Origin: Streptomyces sp. NBC_00443
GTDB taxonomy: Bacteria > Actinomycetota > Actinomycetes > Streptomycetales > Streptomycetaceae
Length of the DNA: 64,000 bases
Assembly (NCBI RefSeq): GCF_036014175.1
Contig: NZ_CP107917.1
Coordinates: 5,270,001-5,334,000 of the forward strand
Direction of reading: 5' to 3'
Part shown: positions 52,758 through 61,134 of the stretch, piece after piece
How the letters are laid out: each line of letters begins with the position of its first letter
Numbering within the stretch: position 1 is the first letter of the stretch
Position numbers and translations under genes: made by a program
Notes under the pieces: model-generated
Told to the model about the DNA's origin: nothing
Databases searched by the model: none
The model's input: the letters and a program-made list of their open reading frames with translations, nothing else

Positions 52758-53672
52758 ATGGTGTCGGGCATGACTCAGTCGCACCCTCGGATCAGCAAGG
52801 CTGTCATCCCCGCAGCGGGCCTCGGTACCCGCTTCCTGCCGGCCACCAAAGCCACTCCCAAGGAGATGCTGCCGGTCGTCGACAAGCCGGCGATCCAGTA
52901 CGTGGTCGAAGAGGCTGCATCGGCAGGCCTCGACGACGTCCTCATGATCACGGGCCGCAACAAGCGCCCGCTGGAGGACCACTTCGACCGCAACTACGAG
53001 CTGGAATCCGCTCTTCAGAAGAAGGGTGACGCGGGCCGGCTCGCCAAGGTGCAGGAGTCCAGCGACCTCGCGACGATGCACTACGTCCGCCAGGGCGACC
53101 CCAAGGGCCTCGGCCACGCCGTCCTGTGCGCCGCCCCGCACGTCGGCCACGAGCCCTTCGCCGTCCTCCTCGGCGACGACCTGATCGACCCTCGCGACCC
53201 GCTGCTCAAGCGGATGGTCGAGGTGCAGGAGCAGCACGGCGGCAGCGTCATCGCGCTGATGGAGGTCGCGCCCGAGCAGATCCACCTCTACGGCTGTGCG
53301 GCCGTGGACCCCACCGATGACGGCGACGTGGTCAAGGTGCACGACCTCGTCGAGAAGCCGGCCGCCGCCGACGCCCCGTCGAACTACGCGATCATCGGCC
53401 GCTACGTCCTCGACCCGGCCATCTTCGACATACTGCGCAAGACCGAGCCGGGTCGCGGCGGTGAGATCCAGCTCACCGACGCCCTGCAGCAGCTCTCGCA
53501 GGACGAGAAGGTCGGCGGCCCGGTGCACGGCGTCGTCTTCAAGGGCCGCCGCTATGACACCGGCGACCGTGGCGACTACCTGCGTGCCATTGTCAGACTC
53601 GCGTGCGAACGTGAAGACCTGGGCCCGGACTTCCGGACCTGGCTTCGCAGTTACGTAGCCGAGGAGATGTAG
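52758..53672 (+). CDS. galU: UTP-glucose-1-phosphate uridylyltransferase
   Basis: 304 residues. Nucleotidyltransferase start KAVIPAAGLGTRFLPATKAT with the KEMLPVVDKP motif, and the later EKPAAADAPSNYAIIGRYVL and YDTGDRGDYLRAIV. It makes UDP-glucose for polysaccharides and trehalose. AAAGG is 8 bases before the ATG at 52758; the in-frame ATG at 52770 (TQSHPRISKAV) is where homologs usually begin, so the start is uncertain by four codons. First gene of the galU-moeA-moaC-mogA-rimJ-sepX run. Confidence 0.95.
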   Translation: MVSGMTQSHPRISKAVIPAAGLGTRFLPATKATPKEMLPVVDKPAIQYVVEEAASAGLDDVLMITGRNKRPLEDHFDRNYELESALQKKGDAGRLAKVQESSDLATMHYVRQGDPKGLGHAVLCAAPHVGHEPFAVLLGDDLIDPRDPLLKRMVEVQEQHGGSVIALMEVAPEQIHLYGCAAVDPTDDGDVVKVHDLVEKPAAADAPSNYAIIGRYVLDPAIFDILRKTEPGRGGEIQLTDALQQLSQDEKVGGPVHGVVFKGRRYDTGDRGDYLRAIVRLACEREDLGPDFRTWLRSYVAEEM

Positions 53673-53676
53673 CGAG

Positions 53677-55005
53677 TTGAGCACCGCCGCCGCCGCGCCC
53701 CGCCCCGCAGGCCAGGACCATCTCTGGTCGGTGGACGAACACCTGGAGGACATCCTCGCGACCGTCCGCCCCCTCGAACCCATCGAGCTGCAACTGCTCG
53801 ACGCCCAGGGCTGTGTCCTGGTCGACGACGTCACGGTGCCGGTCTCCCTGCCGCCGTTCGACAACAGCTCCATGGACGGGTACGCGGTGCGGGTCGCGGA
53901 TGTCGCGGGCGCGAGCGAGGAGTTCCCGGCGGTCCTGGAGGTCGTCGGGGACGTCGCGGCGGGCCAGGCCGACCTGCTCCACGTGGGCCCCGGCCAGGCC
54001 GCCCGCATCATGACCGGCGCCCCGCTGCCGCCCGGCGCCGAGACGGTCGTTCCCGTGGAGTGGACCGACGGCGGCCTCGGCGAGGGCCCGGTGACCGGGA
54101 TGCGCGCCCGCAGCCTGGCCCCCGACGGCGCCCGGGGCCAGGTGCACATCCACCGGCCGGCCGAGGCACGCGCCCATGTGCGCGCGAAGGGAAGCGACGT
54201 CAAGGCGGGTGACCGGGCCCTCGAAGCGGGCACGGTCCTCGGGCCGCCCCAGATCGCCCTGCTCGCCGCGATCGGACGCGGCACGGTGCGCGTGCGCCCA
54301 CGCCCGCGCGTGGTCGTCATGTCCACCGGCAGCGAACTCGTCCAGCCCGACGAGGCCCTGGGGCACGGCCAGATCTACGACTCCAACAGCTTCGCCCTCA
54401 CGGCCGCGGCCCGGGACGCCGGCGCCATCGCCTACCGCGTGGGCGCCGTCGCCGACGACGCCGAGACGCTCCGGTCCACCGTCGAGGACCAGCTCGTGCG
54501 CGCCGACCTCATGGTCACCACCGGCGGCGTGAGCGTCGGGGCGTACGACGTCGTCAAGGAGGCGCTGTCGCACGTCGGCGACGAGGACGAGGCCGGCAGC
54601 GGCATCGACTTCCGCAAGCTCGCCATGCAGCCCGGCAAGCCCCAGGGCTTCGGCTCCATCGGCCCCGACCACACCCCGCTGCTCGCGCTCCCGGGCAACC
54701 CGGTGTCGTCGTACGTCTCCTTCGAGCTGTTCGTGCGCCCCGCGATCCGCACCCTGATGGGCCTGGAGGACGTCCACCGGCCGCGGATGACGGCGACCCT
54801 TGCTGCGGACAAGGCGCTGAGCTCGCCCAAGGGACGCAGACAGTTCCTGCGCGCGACGTACGCCGACGGCGAGGTGCGGCCGGTCGGCGGCGCCGGGTCG
54901 CATCTGATCGCCGCCCTCGCACACGCCGACGCGCTGATCGTCGTCCCCGAGGACGTGGAGAGCGTCGAGCCCGGCACCGAGGTCGAGGTGGTCCTGCTCG
55001 GCTGA
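53677..55005 (+). CDS. moeA: Molybdopterin molybdenumtransferase MoeA / gephyrin-like Glp
   Basis: 442 residues from a TTG four bases after the galU stop; its GGAG is inside the end of galU, so the two are translationally coupled. Domains: linker/domain I-II with PPFDNSSMDGYAVR, MPT-binding MoeA domain (VVVMSTGSELVQPDEALGHG, VTTGGVSVGAYDVVKE, LALPGNPVSSYVSFELF) and C-terminal domain IV. It inserts Mo into molybdopterin. In Corynebacterium a MoeA homolog at the matching locus (Glp) binds FtsZ and the receptor GlpR, so a division role is possible here. Confidence 0.93.
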   Translation: MSTAAAAPRPAGQDHLWSVDEHLEDILATVRPLEPIELQLLDAQGCVLVDDVTVPVSLPPFDNSSMDGYAVRVADVAGASEEFPAVLEVVGDVAAGQADLLHVGPGQAARIMTGAPLPPGAETVVPVEWTDGGLGEGPVTGMRARSLAPDGARGQVHIHRPAEARAHVRAKGSDVKAGDRALEAGTVLGPPQIALLAAIGRGTVRVRPRPRVVVMSTGSELVQPDEALGHGQIYDSNSFALTAAARDAGAIAYRVGAVADDAETLRSTVEDQLVRADLMVTTGGVSVGAYDVVKEALSHVGDEDEAGSGIDFRKLAMQPGKPQGFGSIGPDHTPLLALPGNPVSSYVSFELFVRPAIRTLMGLEDVHRPRMTATLAADKALSSPKGRRQFLRATYADGEVRPVGGAGSHLIAALAHADALIVVPEDVESVEPGTEVEVVLLG

Positions 55006-55091
55006 GAGGCCCTGCTTGGCGGTACCGTGTCGCGCACAGCAGGCCCGTGCGCCGCACCGCGACGGGCCCGGACCGGGAGCGCCAGACCAGC

Positions 55092-55586
55092 ATGAGCATG
55101 CAGGACCCACCCAGCCAGGAACGCCTCACGCACATCGACGACGTGGGCGCGGCCCGCATGGTCGACGTCTCCGAGAAGGCCGTGACCGCGCGCACCGCCC
55201 GCGCCAGCGGACGCGTCCTCGTCTCGCCCCGCGTGGTCGAGCTGCTGCGCGGCGAGGGGGTACCCAAGGGCGACGCCCTCGCCACCGCCCGTATCGCGGG
55301 CATCATGGGCGCCAAGCGCACACCGGACCTGATCCCGCTGTGCCACCCATTGTCGGTGTCCGGTGTGAAACTGGATCTGTCGGTCGCGGACGACGCGGTG
55401 GAGATCCTCGCCACCGTGAAGACGACGGACCGCACGGGCGTCGAGATGGAGGCCCTCACCGCGGTCTCCGTCGCCGCGCTCACCGTGATCGACATGGTGA
55501 AGGCGGTCGACAAGGGAGCGGTCATCACGGACGTGCGCGTGGAGGAGAAGACGGGCGGCAAGTCGGGCGACTGGAGCCGGGCATGA
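55092..55586 (+). CDS. moaC: Cyclic pyranopterin monophosphate synthase MoaC
   Basis: 164 residues from the ATG at 55092. LTHIDDVGAARMVDVSEK, the LIPLCHPLSVSGVKLD motif and the VKTTDRTGVEMEALTAVSVA active-site segment are complete. It completes precursor Z (cPMP) synthesis from the MoaA product. moaA is not in the window. The gene ends with a 4-base overlap into mogA. Confidence 0.95.
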   Translation: MSMQDPPSQERLTHIDDVGAARMVDVSEKAVTARTARASGRVLVSPRVVELLRGEGVPKGDALATARIAGIMGAKRTPDLIPLCHPLSVSGVKLDLSVADDAVEILATVKTTDRTGVEMEALTAVSVAALTVIDMVKAVDKGAVITDVRVEEKTGGKSGDWSRA

Positions 55587-56119
55587 CACTGGACGCGTCG
55601 ATCGGTGGTGCACTGCTCGCGCCGTACAGCGCCCTCGTGGTCACCGCCTCCAACCGAGCCGCCGCCGGGATCTACGAAGACAAGGGCGGCCCGCTGATCG
55701 CCGACGGCCTCAAGGGCTTCGGCTTCGCGGTCGACGGACCGCAGGTCGTGCCCGACGGCGACCCCGTGAAGGCCGCTCTGCGCGCCGGAGTCGACGCCGG
55801 GTACGACGTCATCGTCACCACTGGCGGCACCGGCATCTCGCCGACCGACCGCACCCCCGAGGCGACCCGTGCCCTCCTCGACTTCGAGGTGCCGGGCATC
55901 GCCGAGGCGATCAGGGCGTTCGGACGGGACAAGGTGCCCACGGCGGCACTGTCCCGGGGGCTCAGCGGAGTCGCCGGGCGCACGCTGATCATCAACCTGC
56001 CCGGCTCCAGCGGCGGGGTGAAGGACGGGCTGGCCGTCCTGGAGCCCCTGCTGGCCCACGCCGTCGACCAGATCCGCGGCGGCGACCACCCCAGACCCAG
56101 CAGCGGGGGTGCGAGCTGA
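55583..56119 (+). CDS. mogA: Molybdopterin adenylyltransferase MogA/MoaB family
   Basis: 178 residues. The ATG overlaps the moaC TGA (ATGA). MoCF-domain motifs: ALVVTASNRAAAGIYEDKGG, VTTGGTGISPTDRTPEAT, and IINLPGSSGGVKDGLAVL. It adenylates molybdopterin before MoeA adds molybdate. In a standard pathway MogA and MoeA act in series, and here both are in one run with moaC. Confidence 0.93.
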   Translation: MTLDASIGGALLAPYSALVVTASNRAAAGIYEDKGGPLIADGLKGFGFAVDGPQVVPDGDPVKAALRAGVDAGYDVIVTTGGTGISPTDRTPEATRALLDFEVPGIAEAIRAFGRDKVPTAALSRGLSGVAGRTLIINLPGSSGGVKDGLAVLEPLLAHAVDQIRGGDHPRPSSGGAS

Positions 56120-56139
56120 ACAGCCCATCCTGGCCCGTC

Positions 56140-56799
56140 GTGCTGAGGGACGGCGATGTCGTCCTGAGGCCGATAAAGATGCGCGACCAGCGGGCCTGGC
56201 GCGAGGTCAACCGGCGCAACCGGGACTGGCTGCGGCCCTGGGAGGCGACCATTCCGCCGCCCACGCCCAGCGGACCGATCACACACCGGCCGACCTACCG
56301 CCAGATGGTCCGGCATCTGCGGTCCGAGGCGCACTCGGGCCGGATGCTGCCGTTCGTCATCGAGTACCAGGGCCGGCTGGTGGGGCAGTTGACCGTCGCC
56401 GGGATCACCTGGGGCTCGATGTGCTCGGGACACGTCGGCTACTGGGTGGACGAGGCGGTGGCGGGCCGCGGCGTGATGCCGACCGCCGTGGCCCTCGTGG
56501 TGGACCACTGTTTCCGCACCGTTGGTCTGCACCGCATCGAGGTCTGCATTCGCCCCGAGAACGCGCCCAGCCGCCGGGTCGTGGAGAAACTCGGATTCCG
56601 CGAGGAGGGGCTGCGTCCGCGATATCTCCACATCGACGGAGCCTGGCGCGACCATCTCGTCTTCGCGCTCACGGCGGAAGAGGTGCCGGAAGGGTTGCTC
56701 GGCCGCTGGCACCGGGCGAGCTCGCAGAAGACCTCGCAGTCGAACCCGCAGGACACCCGCCAGAACAGCCAGGGGAATCGCGCCTGGCCCGGAAATTGA
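56140..56799 (+). CDS. RimJ/RimL-type GNAT N-acetyltransferase
   Basis: 219 residues from a GTG at 56140. LRDGDVVLRPIKMRDQRAWR, the acetyl-CoA loop VAGRGVMPTAVALVVDHCFR and IRPENAPSRRVVEKLGFREE are typical of ribosomal-protein N-acetyltransferases. A CTG at 56116 overlapping the mogA stop (CTGA) with GGGGG before it would add NSPSWPVV and could be the true start. Mycobacteria have rimJ at the same place (Rv0995), between moeA1 and a membrane protein. Confidence 0.9.
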   Translation: MLRDGDVVLRPIKMRDQRAWREVNRRNRDWLRPWEATIPPPTPSGPITHRPTYRQMVRHLRSEAHSGRMLPFVIEYQGRLVGQLTVAGITWGSMCSGHVGYWVDEAVAGRGVMPTAVALVVDHCFRTVGLHRIEVCIRPENAPSRRVVEKLGFREEGLRPRYLHIDGAWRDHLVFALTAEEVPEGLLGRWHRASSQKTSQSNPQDTRQNSQGNRAWPGN

Positions 56800-56971
56800 A
56801 TAAGTGTTCGAAATTGATCGCCGGATGACCGCCTCGGGGCATTAAATTCGCACCCTCAGCGGGCTGCTGATCGCATCGGTCACAAAAAAAGTTCGAAATA
56901 TCAGCCAGATCGTGCGACACACCGGCTCAATTGGCGGATGGCCTCACGCAAACCCCTCTACCGTGTGAGAC
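56800..56971. promoter_or_regulatory. AT-rich leader upstream of the sepX/glpR gene
   Basis: The patch around 56800-56905 is unusually A/T-rich for this chromosome and contains the word TTCGAAAT twice and an A7 run. A GACAC pentamer (56916-56920), the core of WhiA sites, lies about 52 bases before the start. It presumably holds the gene's own promoter. Confidence 0.4.
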
Positions 56972-58267
56972 GTGAGCAGCAGCGGCCTCATCTACGCAGT
57001 CATTGTCGGGGCCTGGGCCGCCTACTTGGTGCCGATGTGGCTCCGTAGGCAGGACGAGCTGAACGAGGCCCGTCCGACGGAACGCTTCAGCACAGCCATC
57101 CGGTTGCTGTCCGGACGGGCGGGGATGGAGCGCCGGTACGCCAAGGACCTGCGCGCGCGCTCCACCGAGGAGGGGGAGCCCAGCGCCGATGACCCGGGCG
57201 ACGTCACCGAGTCGGTGGACGTCCGGGCCTTCGCCATGCCTCCGACCCGTCCGCAGGCCCAGGCTGCGGTACAGGAGCAGGCGCCGGGGCGCCCGGAGCC
57301 GGCACGGGAATCCGCGCGGGAATCCATGCGAGAACAGGGGGGCAAACCGGCACCCGAACACGGGTCCAGGCAGGCCCCCGAACGCGCGGGCGCGCCAGCG
57401 GCCGAAGCGGGCTCCGGCCCTGCAGCCAAGGCACGCAAGCGAGTGCCCGCCGCCCGGCGGGCGCCCTCGCCCTCGGAGGAGGCGGCAGCAGCGCGCGCCC
57501 GGCGCCTGAAGGCGCTCGCGCGCCGTCGGCGTACGACCGTCGTCCTCTTCCTCGCCTTCACCCTCGGCGCGATCGTCGCCGCGGTCGGCGGGCTCGCGTT
57601 CCTGTGGGCGCCCGGCGTTCCCGCCGTGATGCTCAGCGGGTACATCGCGTATCTGCGCTCCCAGGAGCGCCGCCGCTTCGCCTACCAGATGGACCGGCGC
57701 CGCGCCGAGGTCGCCGCGCAGCGGCTTCGCGAGCATGCGCGCCAGTCACGCCGGCGCGGCCCCGCCGACGCCGGTGCCGGTCTCGACGAGTCCGACGAGA
57801 GGCCCGAACCAGGTACCGACCCCGGGCTCTCCGCCCTCGCCGCGGACCGGCGCGCCCTCGTCGAGCAGACCGACCATGCCGAGTGGGTCGACCAGCAGCG
57901 CGAGCGGCAGCGCAGGCCCGGCCACGGCGACAGCTGGGACCCGGTGCCGGTGCCGCTGCCGACGTACGTGACCGCGCCGGTCGCGCCTCGGGCCACATCC
58001 GATGTGGACCTCGGCGCGCCGGACGCCTGGAGCTCGGCACGGTCGAGCCCCGTCGGCCGGGACCGGGAGGCGGGCGCCGAGGCCGCGGACGGGTCCGCGC
58101 GGGGTGCCGAGCCGGGCGACGCGGGTCGCGAGGACGAGAAGGCCGAGGGGGGCGGTCGCAGCGACGCGCGCCGGGCCGCCTCCGCTCGCCGGGCGCGTGA
58201 GCGGGGCCGTACGCCGCTGTTCGACCAGTTCGAGGACGGCGAGCGGCCGCGAGCCGCGAACGAGTAG
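56972..58267 (+). CDS. sepX: SepX/GlpR-type membrane division protein
   Basis: 431 residues from a GTG at 56972. An N-terminal helix (LIYAVIVGAWAAYLVPMWLR) with a conserved flank WLRRQDELNEARPTERFSTA, a ~130-residue disordered Pro/Ala/Glu linker, then two close helices (VVLFLAFTLGAIVAAVGGLA, GVPAVMLSGYIAYLRS) and a long charged C-terminus ending in GRTPLFDQF. The N-terminal signature and the galU-moeA-rimJ context match mycobacterial Rv0996 and corynebacterial GlpR, the receptor of gephyrin-like Glp; Streptomyces SepX, needed for stable hyphal septa, is their homolog as I recall. Confidence 0.82.
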   Translation: MSSSGLIYAVIVGAWAAYLVPMWLRRQDELNEARPTERFSTAIRLLSGRAGMERRYAKDLRARSTEEGEPSADDPGDVTESVDVRAFAMPPTRPQAQAAVQEQAPGRPEPARESARESMREQGGKPAPEHGSRQAPERAGAPAAEAGSGPAAKARKRVPAARRAPSPSEEAAAARARRLKALARRRRTTVVLFLAFTLGAIVAAVGGLAFLWAPGVPAVMLSGYIAYLRSQERRRFAYQMDRRRAEVAAQRLREHARQSRRRGPADAGAGLDESDERPEPGTDPGLSALAADRRALVEQTDHAEWVDQQRERQRRPGHGDSWDPVPVPLPTYVTAPVAPRATSDVDLGAPDAWSSARSSPVGRDREAGAEAADGSARGAEPGDAGREDEKAEGGGRSDARRAASARRARERGRTPLFDQFEDGERPRAANE

Positions 58268-58337
58268 CCACCCCGTCCGGCCAGGGAACGGATTACCAAG
58301 CACGCCGATCGGGGTGCTAAAGTTTCACTCGTTGCAA

Positions 58338-58411
58338 GGGCCTGTGGCGCAGTCCGGTAGCGCACCTCGTTCGCATCGAGGGGGCCAGGGGTTCGAATCC
58401 CCTCAGGTCCA
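58338..58411 (+). tRNA. tRNA-Ala (anticodon CGC)
   Basis: 74 bases: acceptor GGGCCTG/CAGGTCC, anticodon stem CCTCG/CGAGG with loop TTCGCAT (anticodon CGC, reads GCG), T-arm AGGGG-TTCGAAT-CCCCT, discriminator A. No CCA encoded. Confidence 0.95.
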
Positions 58412-58444
58412 CCGCAACAACTTTCCAAGGAACTTGGGCAGTTG

Positions 58445-58482
58445 AAAGATCCCGTCCGATCGGTTGATCGGGCGGGATCTTT
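58445..58482 (+). terminator. Terminator of tRNA-Ala
   Basis: AAAGATCCCG (58445-58454) pairs with CGGGATCTTT (58473-58482); an inner CCGATC-ggtt-GATCGG extends the stem to about 16 pairs, and a T-rich tail follows. Confidence 0.9.
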
Positions 58483-58528
58483 GTTGTTCCCAGGTAGTTC
58501 CCAAGGGGTCACGTCTTGAGGGGGGACT

Positions 58529-59758
58529 ATGCAGAAGGCCACCGCGGAATTACCGGCGGAGCGCGTGGCGCCGTTGCGGAACGCGCGCTTCCGGCGGTTC
58601 GTGACCGCCAGTCTCATCTCGGCCACCGGATCCGCGATGGCGCCGCTTGCGCTCGCCTACGCCGTGATCGGGGAGGGCGGCGGGGCCGGGGACCTCGGTG
58701 TGGTGCTCGCCACGAACACCGTGCCGACCATCGTCTTCCTCCTCGTGGGCGGAGTGCTCGCGGACCGGGTCTCCCGGAGCAGGCTGCTCTTCCTCGGCAA
58801 TCTGCTGGCGGCCGCCGCGCAAGGGGCACTGGCCCTCGCCCTCGCCCTCGGGCAGGCGACGACCACCTCCATCGCGGTCTGCGGCTTTGTCTCGGGGACG
58901 GCCTTGGCCTTCACCGTGCCCGCCACCCAGGGGGCCGTGCCGCAGATCGTGCCGGCGGAGCAGTTGCAGCAGGCCAACGCCCTGCTCAGGCTGCCGAGCA
59001 ACGCCGTCAAAGTGCTCGGGCCGGCCATCGGCGGAGTCGTCGTCGCGGTCAGCGGCCCGGCCTGGGCGCTGGCCTGGGACGCGCTCACCTTCGCCGTGGC
59101 CGCCGTCCTGCTGCGCGGGCTGCGCCTGGATGCGCCCGTCACCGTCACCAGTGCGCTGAGCGACCTGCGGGAGGGCTGGACCGGCTTCTGGTCGCGGACC
59201 TGGCTGTGGACCTACACGATCGCCGGGGCCGTCCTCGTCGCCGCCTGGCTGGCCGGCTTCCAGTTGCTGGGGCCGGTCGTCGCGGCGGAACAGTACGCGG
59301 GGGCGCGGGACTGGGGGCTCGTGGCGGGCGCGTTCTCCGCGGGGCTGCTGGTCGGGACCGTGGTGTGCCTGCGCTGGCGGCCGTACCGGCTGATGGTCGT
59401 GGCGGTCGTGGCAGGTGCGCCGCTCGCCGGGCCGTTGCTCGTCATGGCGTGGGGACTGCCGCTGCCCTGGCTGCTGTTGGCCGCCCTGCTCGCGGGGATC
59501 GCGCTGGACGTGGCGATCGTCGCGTGGACGACCGCCTTCCAGCAGCACGTTCCGCAGAGCGAGTTGGGGCGCATGAGCGCGTTCAACAGCGTCGGGGAGC
59601 GGCTGGCCATTCCGCTCGGCTACCTGCTCACCGCGCTCGCCGCCGGCAGCTGGGGCAACCGGACGGTGCTGCTGGCGTGCGCCGGGCTCGTGGTCGCCGC
59701 CACCGTCCTCAACCTCTGTGTGCGGGACCTCTACCGCGTCAACGCCGCACGGGACTGA
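58529..59758 (+). CDS. MFS exporter with a TTA codon near its start
   Basis: 409 residues, ~12 helices, typical MFS_3/EntS-like exporter (NARFRRFVTASLISATGSAM; FLLVGGVLADRVSRSRLLFL; TVPATQGAVPQIVPAEQLQQ). GAGGGGGG lies just before the ATG at 58529. Codon 8 is TTA (58550-58552), the rare Leu codon read by bldA tRNA, so production should depend on bldA and thus on late growth or development. Substrate unknown. Confidence 0.9.
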   Translation: MQKATAELPAERVAPLRNARFRRFVTASLISATGSAMAPLALAYAVIGEGGGAGDLGVVLATNTVPTIVFLLVGGVLADRVSRSRLLFLGNLLAAAAQGALALALALGQATTTSIAVCGFVSGTALAFTVPATQGAVPQIVPAEQLQQANALLRLPSNAVKVLGPAIGGVVVAVSGPAWALAWDALTFAVAAVLLRGLRLDAPVTVTSALSDLREGWTGFWSRTWLWTYTIAGAVLVAAWLAGFQLLGPVVAAEQYAGARDWGLVAGAFSAGLLVGTVVCLRWRPYRLMVVAVVAGAPLAGPLLVMAWGLPLPWLLLAALLAGIALDVAIVAWTTAFQQHVPQSELGRMSAFNSVGERLAIPLGYLLTALAAGSWGNRTVLLACAGLVVAATVLNLCVRDLYRVNAARD

Positions 59759-59762
59759 GCGC

Positions 59763-60239
59763 TCACAGCGCCTTCGCGTAACACAGGCTCAGCTCGTGGA
59801 AGCGGTAGTAGCCGAACTTCCGGCACGGTTCATAGCCGCTGGACGTGTACAGCGCCACCGCCTCCGGCTGCTTCGTCCCGGTCTCCAGCACCATGCGCGT
59901 GCGGCCCGCCGCACGCGCGTCCTCCTCCAGCGCGGCCAGGACGCGTCTCGCCAGGCCCCGCCCGCGCATCTGCTCGATGACGTACATCCGCTTGAGCTCG
60001 GCGTCCCCGTCCTCGTTGCCCTCGCCGTTCTCGTCCTGTGACCGCCAGCCGCCGGAGGCGACGGGGGTGCCGAGCGCGTCGTACGCGATCAGGTAGAGGC
60101 CGTACGGCGGTCTGAAGTCCGCCGTGTCCAGGGGCGTTGCGTCGCCGTCGTCGCCGTAGCGAACGCCGTACTCGGCCTGCACCTGGTCGTTGAGCTTGGC
60201 GGCGTCGGGGTGGTCGAACGGGACAGGACGTATATGCAT
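59763..60239 (-). CDS. GNAT N-acetyltransferase
   Basis: 158 residues. RPPYGLYLIAYDALGTPVAS, the acetyl-CoA loop YVIEQMRGRGLARRVLAALE and YTSSGYEPCRKFGYYRFHEL are standard. The stop is 4 bases from the convergent MFS stop. No ribosome site is visible before the ATG at 60239; the upstream DNA is AT-rich with a palindrome ATAC-c-GTAT, so a leaderless or very short-leader transcript is possible. Substrate unknown. Confidence 0.88.
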   Translation of the reverse strand: MHIRPVPFDHPDAAKLNDQVQAEYGVRYGDDGDATPLDTADFRPPYGLYLIAYDALGTPVASGGWRSQDENGEGNEDGDAELKRMYVIEQMRGRGLARRVLAALEEDARAAGRTRMVLETGTKQPEAVALYTSSGYEPCRKFGYYRFHELSLCYAKAL

Positions 60240-60316
60240 GCTAAATACCGTATATCAATTCAAGATCAAGGGTTTCCAGAATCGGACACCGTCCAGTGTG
60301 CCGGTAGGGTGCCCGA

Positions 60317-61120
60317 GTGCTCACTGTGACCTCTGTGAATGTGAACGGGCTGCGGGCCGCCGCGAAGAAGGGCTTCGTGGAGTGGCTCGCCGGCACCGAG
60401 GCCGATGTGCTGTGCCTTCAGGAGGTGCGCGCGGAGCCGCAGCAGCTGCCCGAGTCCGTCCGCACGCCCGACGGCTGGCACGTCGTGCACGCGCCCGCCG
60501 CGGCCAAGGGCCGCGCCGGCGTCTCCCTCTACACCCGCCGCGAGCCCGACCGGATCCAGGTCGGCTTCGGGTCGAGTGAGTTCGACGACAGCGGGCGCTA
60601 CGTCGAGGCCGACCTCCCGGGTGTGACGGTCGCCTCGCTCTACCTCCCCTCCGGCGAGGTGGGCACGGAGCGGCAGGACGAGAAGGTCCGCTTCATGGGC
60701 GAGTTCCTCGCCTACCTGAAGGCCCTGCGCGAGCGCGCCGCCGCCGACGGCCGCGAGGTCCTGGTCTGCGGTGACTGGAACATCGCCCACCAGCAGGCCG
60801 ACCTGAAGAACTGGCGCGGCAACACCAAGAACTCGGGCTTCCTGCCGGAAGAGCGGGAGTGGCTGACCGAGGTGTTCGACGGCGGTGCCGGGGGCTATGT
60901 CGACGTCGTACGGGAGCTGCATCCGGATGTGGAGGGGCCGTACTCGTGGTGGTCGTACCGCGGGCGCGCCTTCGACAACGACGCGGGATGGCGCATCGAC
61001 TACCAGGTGGCGACGCCCGGGCTCGCCGCCATGGCGCTCAAGGGATACGTCGAGCGCGCGGCGACGCATGCCGAGCGGTGGTCGGACCACGCGCCGGTGA
61101 CGGTGGTCTACGGCCGCTAG
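60317..61120 (+). CDS. xth: Exodeoxyribonuclease III
   Basis: 267 residues from a GTG at 60317. Motifs in order: VTSVNVNGLRAAAKKG, LCLQEVRAEPQ (metal Glu), SGRYVEADL, CGDWNIAHQQADLKNWRGN (catalytic Asp/Asn) and SDHAPVTVVY (catalytic His). It is an AP endonuclease/3'-exonuclease of base excision repair. Divergent from the GNAT gene. Confidence 0.95.
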   Translation: MLTVTSVNVNGLRAAAKKGFVEWLAGTEADVLCLQEVRAEPQQLPESVRTPDGWHVVHAPAAAKGRAGVSLYTRREPDRIQVGFGSSEFDDSGRYVEADLPGVTVASLYLPSGEVGTERQDEKVRFMGEFLAYLKALRERAAADGREVLVCGDWNIAHQQADLKNWRGNTKNSGFLPEEREWLTEVFDGGAGGYVDVVRELHPDVEGPYSWWSYRGRAFDNDAGWRIDYQVATPGLAAMALKGYVERAATHAERWSDHAPVTVVYGR

Positions 61121-61134
61121 CCCGGCCCTCGCCG

